A stretch of 6,207 nucleotides of DNA. Origin: an uncultured Synergistales bacterium (GTDB taxonomy: Bacteria; Synergistota; Synergistia; Synergistales; Aminobacteriaceae). Shown in pieces: positions 5,051-6,207 of this stretch. The position numbers and the translations under genes are program-made. Positions within the stretch are counted from its first letter, which is position 1. Every line of letters begins with the position of its first letter. The stretch is taken from contig CAJOGG010000023.1 in the NCBI GenBank assembly GCA_905234205.1, forward strand, positions 23,298 through 29,504, in the 5' to 3' direction. The notes below the pieces were generated by a model. It was not told the DNA's origin. It made no database searches and worked only from the letters and a program-made list of their open reading frames with translations.

Positions 5051-6207
5051 TATTTATTTGCCCTTGATGCTTTGATTTCCTTGTACAGCGACCACAGAAT
5101 TACACACACGGCTATAGCAAAGAACACCGTGAAAATTGGCCTAGTGAAAAACGCTCCGAAGGTCTTGAATCTCATTAAGCCCCTGCGTAAATATTCCTCG
5201 GTCATTCGTCCAATTAAGAAGCATAATACAAACGGTGTAGTCGGTAATTTGAACTTGTGATAGAGATAGCCAATGACTCCGAATACTACTATAGATTGTA
5301 CGTCAAAGATTCTGTTGTTGGTTGCATAAGCTCCCACCGCGCATAAAACGAGAATCAATGGCAGCAAAATATGTTTGGGGACTTTGAGGACTTGTACGAA
5401 AGCTTTTATACACGTCCATTCTACGATTAACATGATCAACGCACAGACCATACACGCCGCGAAAATTCCATAAACTACATCGGCATTCTTCACGAAGAGC
5501 AACGGCCCTGCGCTCAAACCATGAATCAAGAATCCTCCCAACATCATTGCTGTAACTCCGTCGCCAGGAATACCCAAGACTAATAACGGAATTAACGCTC
5601 CTCCGATTGTGGCATTGTTTGCTGATTCGGTTGCTACGATTCCTTCCGGATCTCCTTGGCCAAAAGTTTCTGGGTGTTTGCTCATGTTCTTGGCTGTGAC
5701 GTAAGCTAACATTCCTGAAGTTGATCCGCCTATGCCCGGTAAAATTCCTATGCCTGTTCCGATTAATGCCGCTCTGATTGCTCCGGGTATCCACTTGAAG
5801 AACTCTGCAACGCTGAATCCGAAGCCACGAACTTTTTTAACAGGTATAGTTTTGATTCCCTTGCCGATTGTTTCAGCGCTCACGAGAATATCAGCCACCG
5901 CGAAAATTCCTATTAACGTCGTGAGTGTGTTGAAGCCTCCGCGCATTTCTGGAATACCAAAAGTAAATCTCGCAGTCCCGTCAATCGGTGCAAGTCCAAC
6001 TAATGCGAACACAAGCCCCAACATTCCAGCTAAGAGTCCCTTGACCATGTTGCCCGACGATAACACAGCGACCATAGTAAGAGCGAAGAAGCATATTCCG
6101 AAGTTATCAGGTGCAGCAAATTTCAACGCTACATCAGCAAGCCACGGAGCAAAAAACGTCAATATAACGAACGAGAACACCGACCCCAAGAACGAGAACA
6201 CTATACC
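5050..6207 (-). CDS. Tripartite tricarboxylate transporter large membrane subunit, TctA family (5' end outside window)
   Basis: This inner-membrane permease subunit would carry the carboxylate delivered by the TctC-type protein, driven by an ion gradient. The 385 visible residues lack roughly the first 110-120 of a protein usually near 500 residues. The frame is open to the window edge (GGT ATA before the GTG at 6199-6201), and the residues after it match the middle of TctA, so that GTG is an internal valine and not the start. Counting from it, family signatures are ILPGIGGSTSGMLAY (153-167), FGQGDPEGIVATESANNA (180-197), LGIPGDGVTAMMLGG (209-223) with GLSAGP (228-233), and RMTEEYLRRG (332-341). 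Hydrophobic segments recur throughout (for example 4-19, 33-48, 55-71, 245-261, 278-292, 354-371). It ends RANK, then TAA, overlapping the next ATG by one base. No TctB gene is visible; it may lie upstream. Confidence 0.93.
   Translation of the reverse strand, partial: GIVFSFLGSVFSFVILTFFAPWLADVALKFAAPDNFGICFFALTMVAVLSSGNMVKGLLAGMLGLVFALVGLAPIDGTARFTFGIPEMRGGFNTLTTLIGIFAVADILVSAETIGKGIKTIPVKKVRGFGFSVAEFFKWIPGAIRAALIGTGIGILPGIGGSTSGMLAYVTAKNMSKHPETFGQGDPEGIVATESANNATIGGALIPLLVLGIPGDGVTAMMLGGFLIHGLSAGPLLFVKNADVVYGIFAACMVCALIMLIVEWTCIKAFVQVLKVPKHILLPLILVLCAVGAYATNNRIFDVQSIVVFGVIGYLYHKFKLPTTPFVLCFLIGRMTEEYLRRGLMRFKTFGAFFTRPIFTVFFAIAVCVILWSLYKEIKASRANK

Noticed and set aside
5303..5794. 163-codon open frame on the minus strand inside the tctA gene
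   Set aside because: It is the same strand read in another frame of a well-conserved TctA. Its product is rich in R, N and S with no family resemblance, as expected of a shadow.
6199..6201. GTG as the start codon of the TctA protein
   Set aside because: The frame continues open to the window edge and the residues on both sides match the interior of TctA, so the true start is upstream.
1..6207. CRISPR array, insertion sequence, tRNA or rRNA genes
   Set aside because: No regularly spaced repeats, transposase motifs, terminal inverted repeats or tRNA-like cloverleaf were seen; nearly all the sequence is accounted for by coding genes.

Overview
The window looks like an accessory catabolic and transport locus of an anaerobic or gut-type bacterium of moderate GC content. 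Six genes lie head to tail on the minus strand, so transcription runs from right to left. The end of a seventh, convergent gene may lie on the plus strand at the left edge. The TctA/TctC-type transporter, the TIGR04076 protein and the STAS-APH kinase are a mix I associate with Synergistota or anaerobic Bacillota. This assignment is a tentative inference from protein content only.

Layout in transcription order: a TctA-type large membrane subunit of a tripartite tricarboxylate transporter (5050-6207, its 5' end cut by the window edge); a cysteine-rich TIGR04076-like protein (4658-5050) whose start overlaps the tctA stop by one base; a TctC/Bug-type periplasmic solute-binding protein (3659-4600); a strong intrinsic terminator (3614-3641); a secreted tyrosine-phosphatase-like protein with an HCSQGKDRTG P-loop and a TTG start (2724-3596); a STAS domain fused to an aminoglycoside-phosphotransferase-fold kinase (1521-2711); and a full-length glucarate dehydratase with all expected catalytic residues (163-1503). 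The last three genes are tightly packed, with 12 and 17 base gaps, and are probably cotranscribed. No gap longer than 300 bases lacks a gene.

The simplest reading is an aldarate (glucarate/galactarate-like) utilisation locus. The TctC protein captures a dicarboxylate sugar acid, TctA with an unseen TctB carries it across the inner membrane, and glucarate dehydratase converts it to 5-dehydro-4-deoxyglucarate. The unusual part lies between transporter and enzyme: an exported protein-tyrosine or lipid phosphatase followed by a cytoplasmic STAS-kinase fusion, and a TIGR04076 protein inserted between tctA and tctC. These could be a signalling or control module for the pathway, but the sequence does not prove it. 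Two RNA structures sit at the gene boundaries that flank tctC, which suggests that the binding protein is expressed at a different level from its neighbours.
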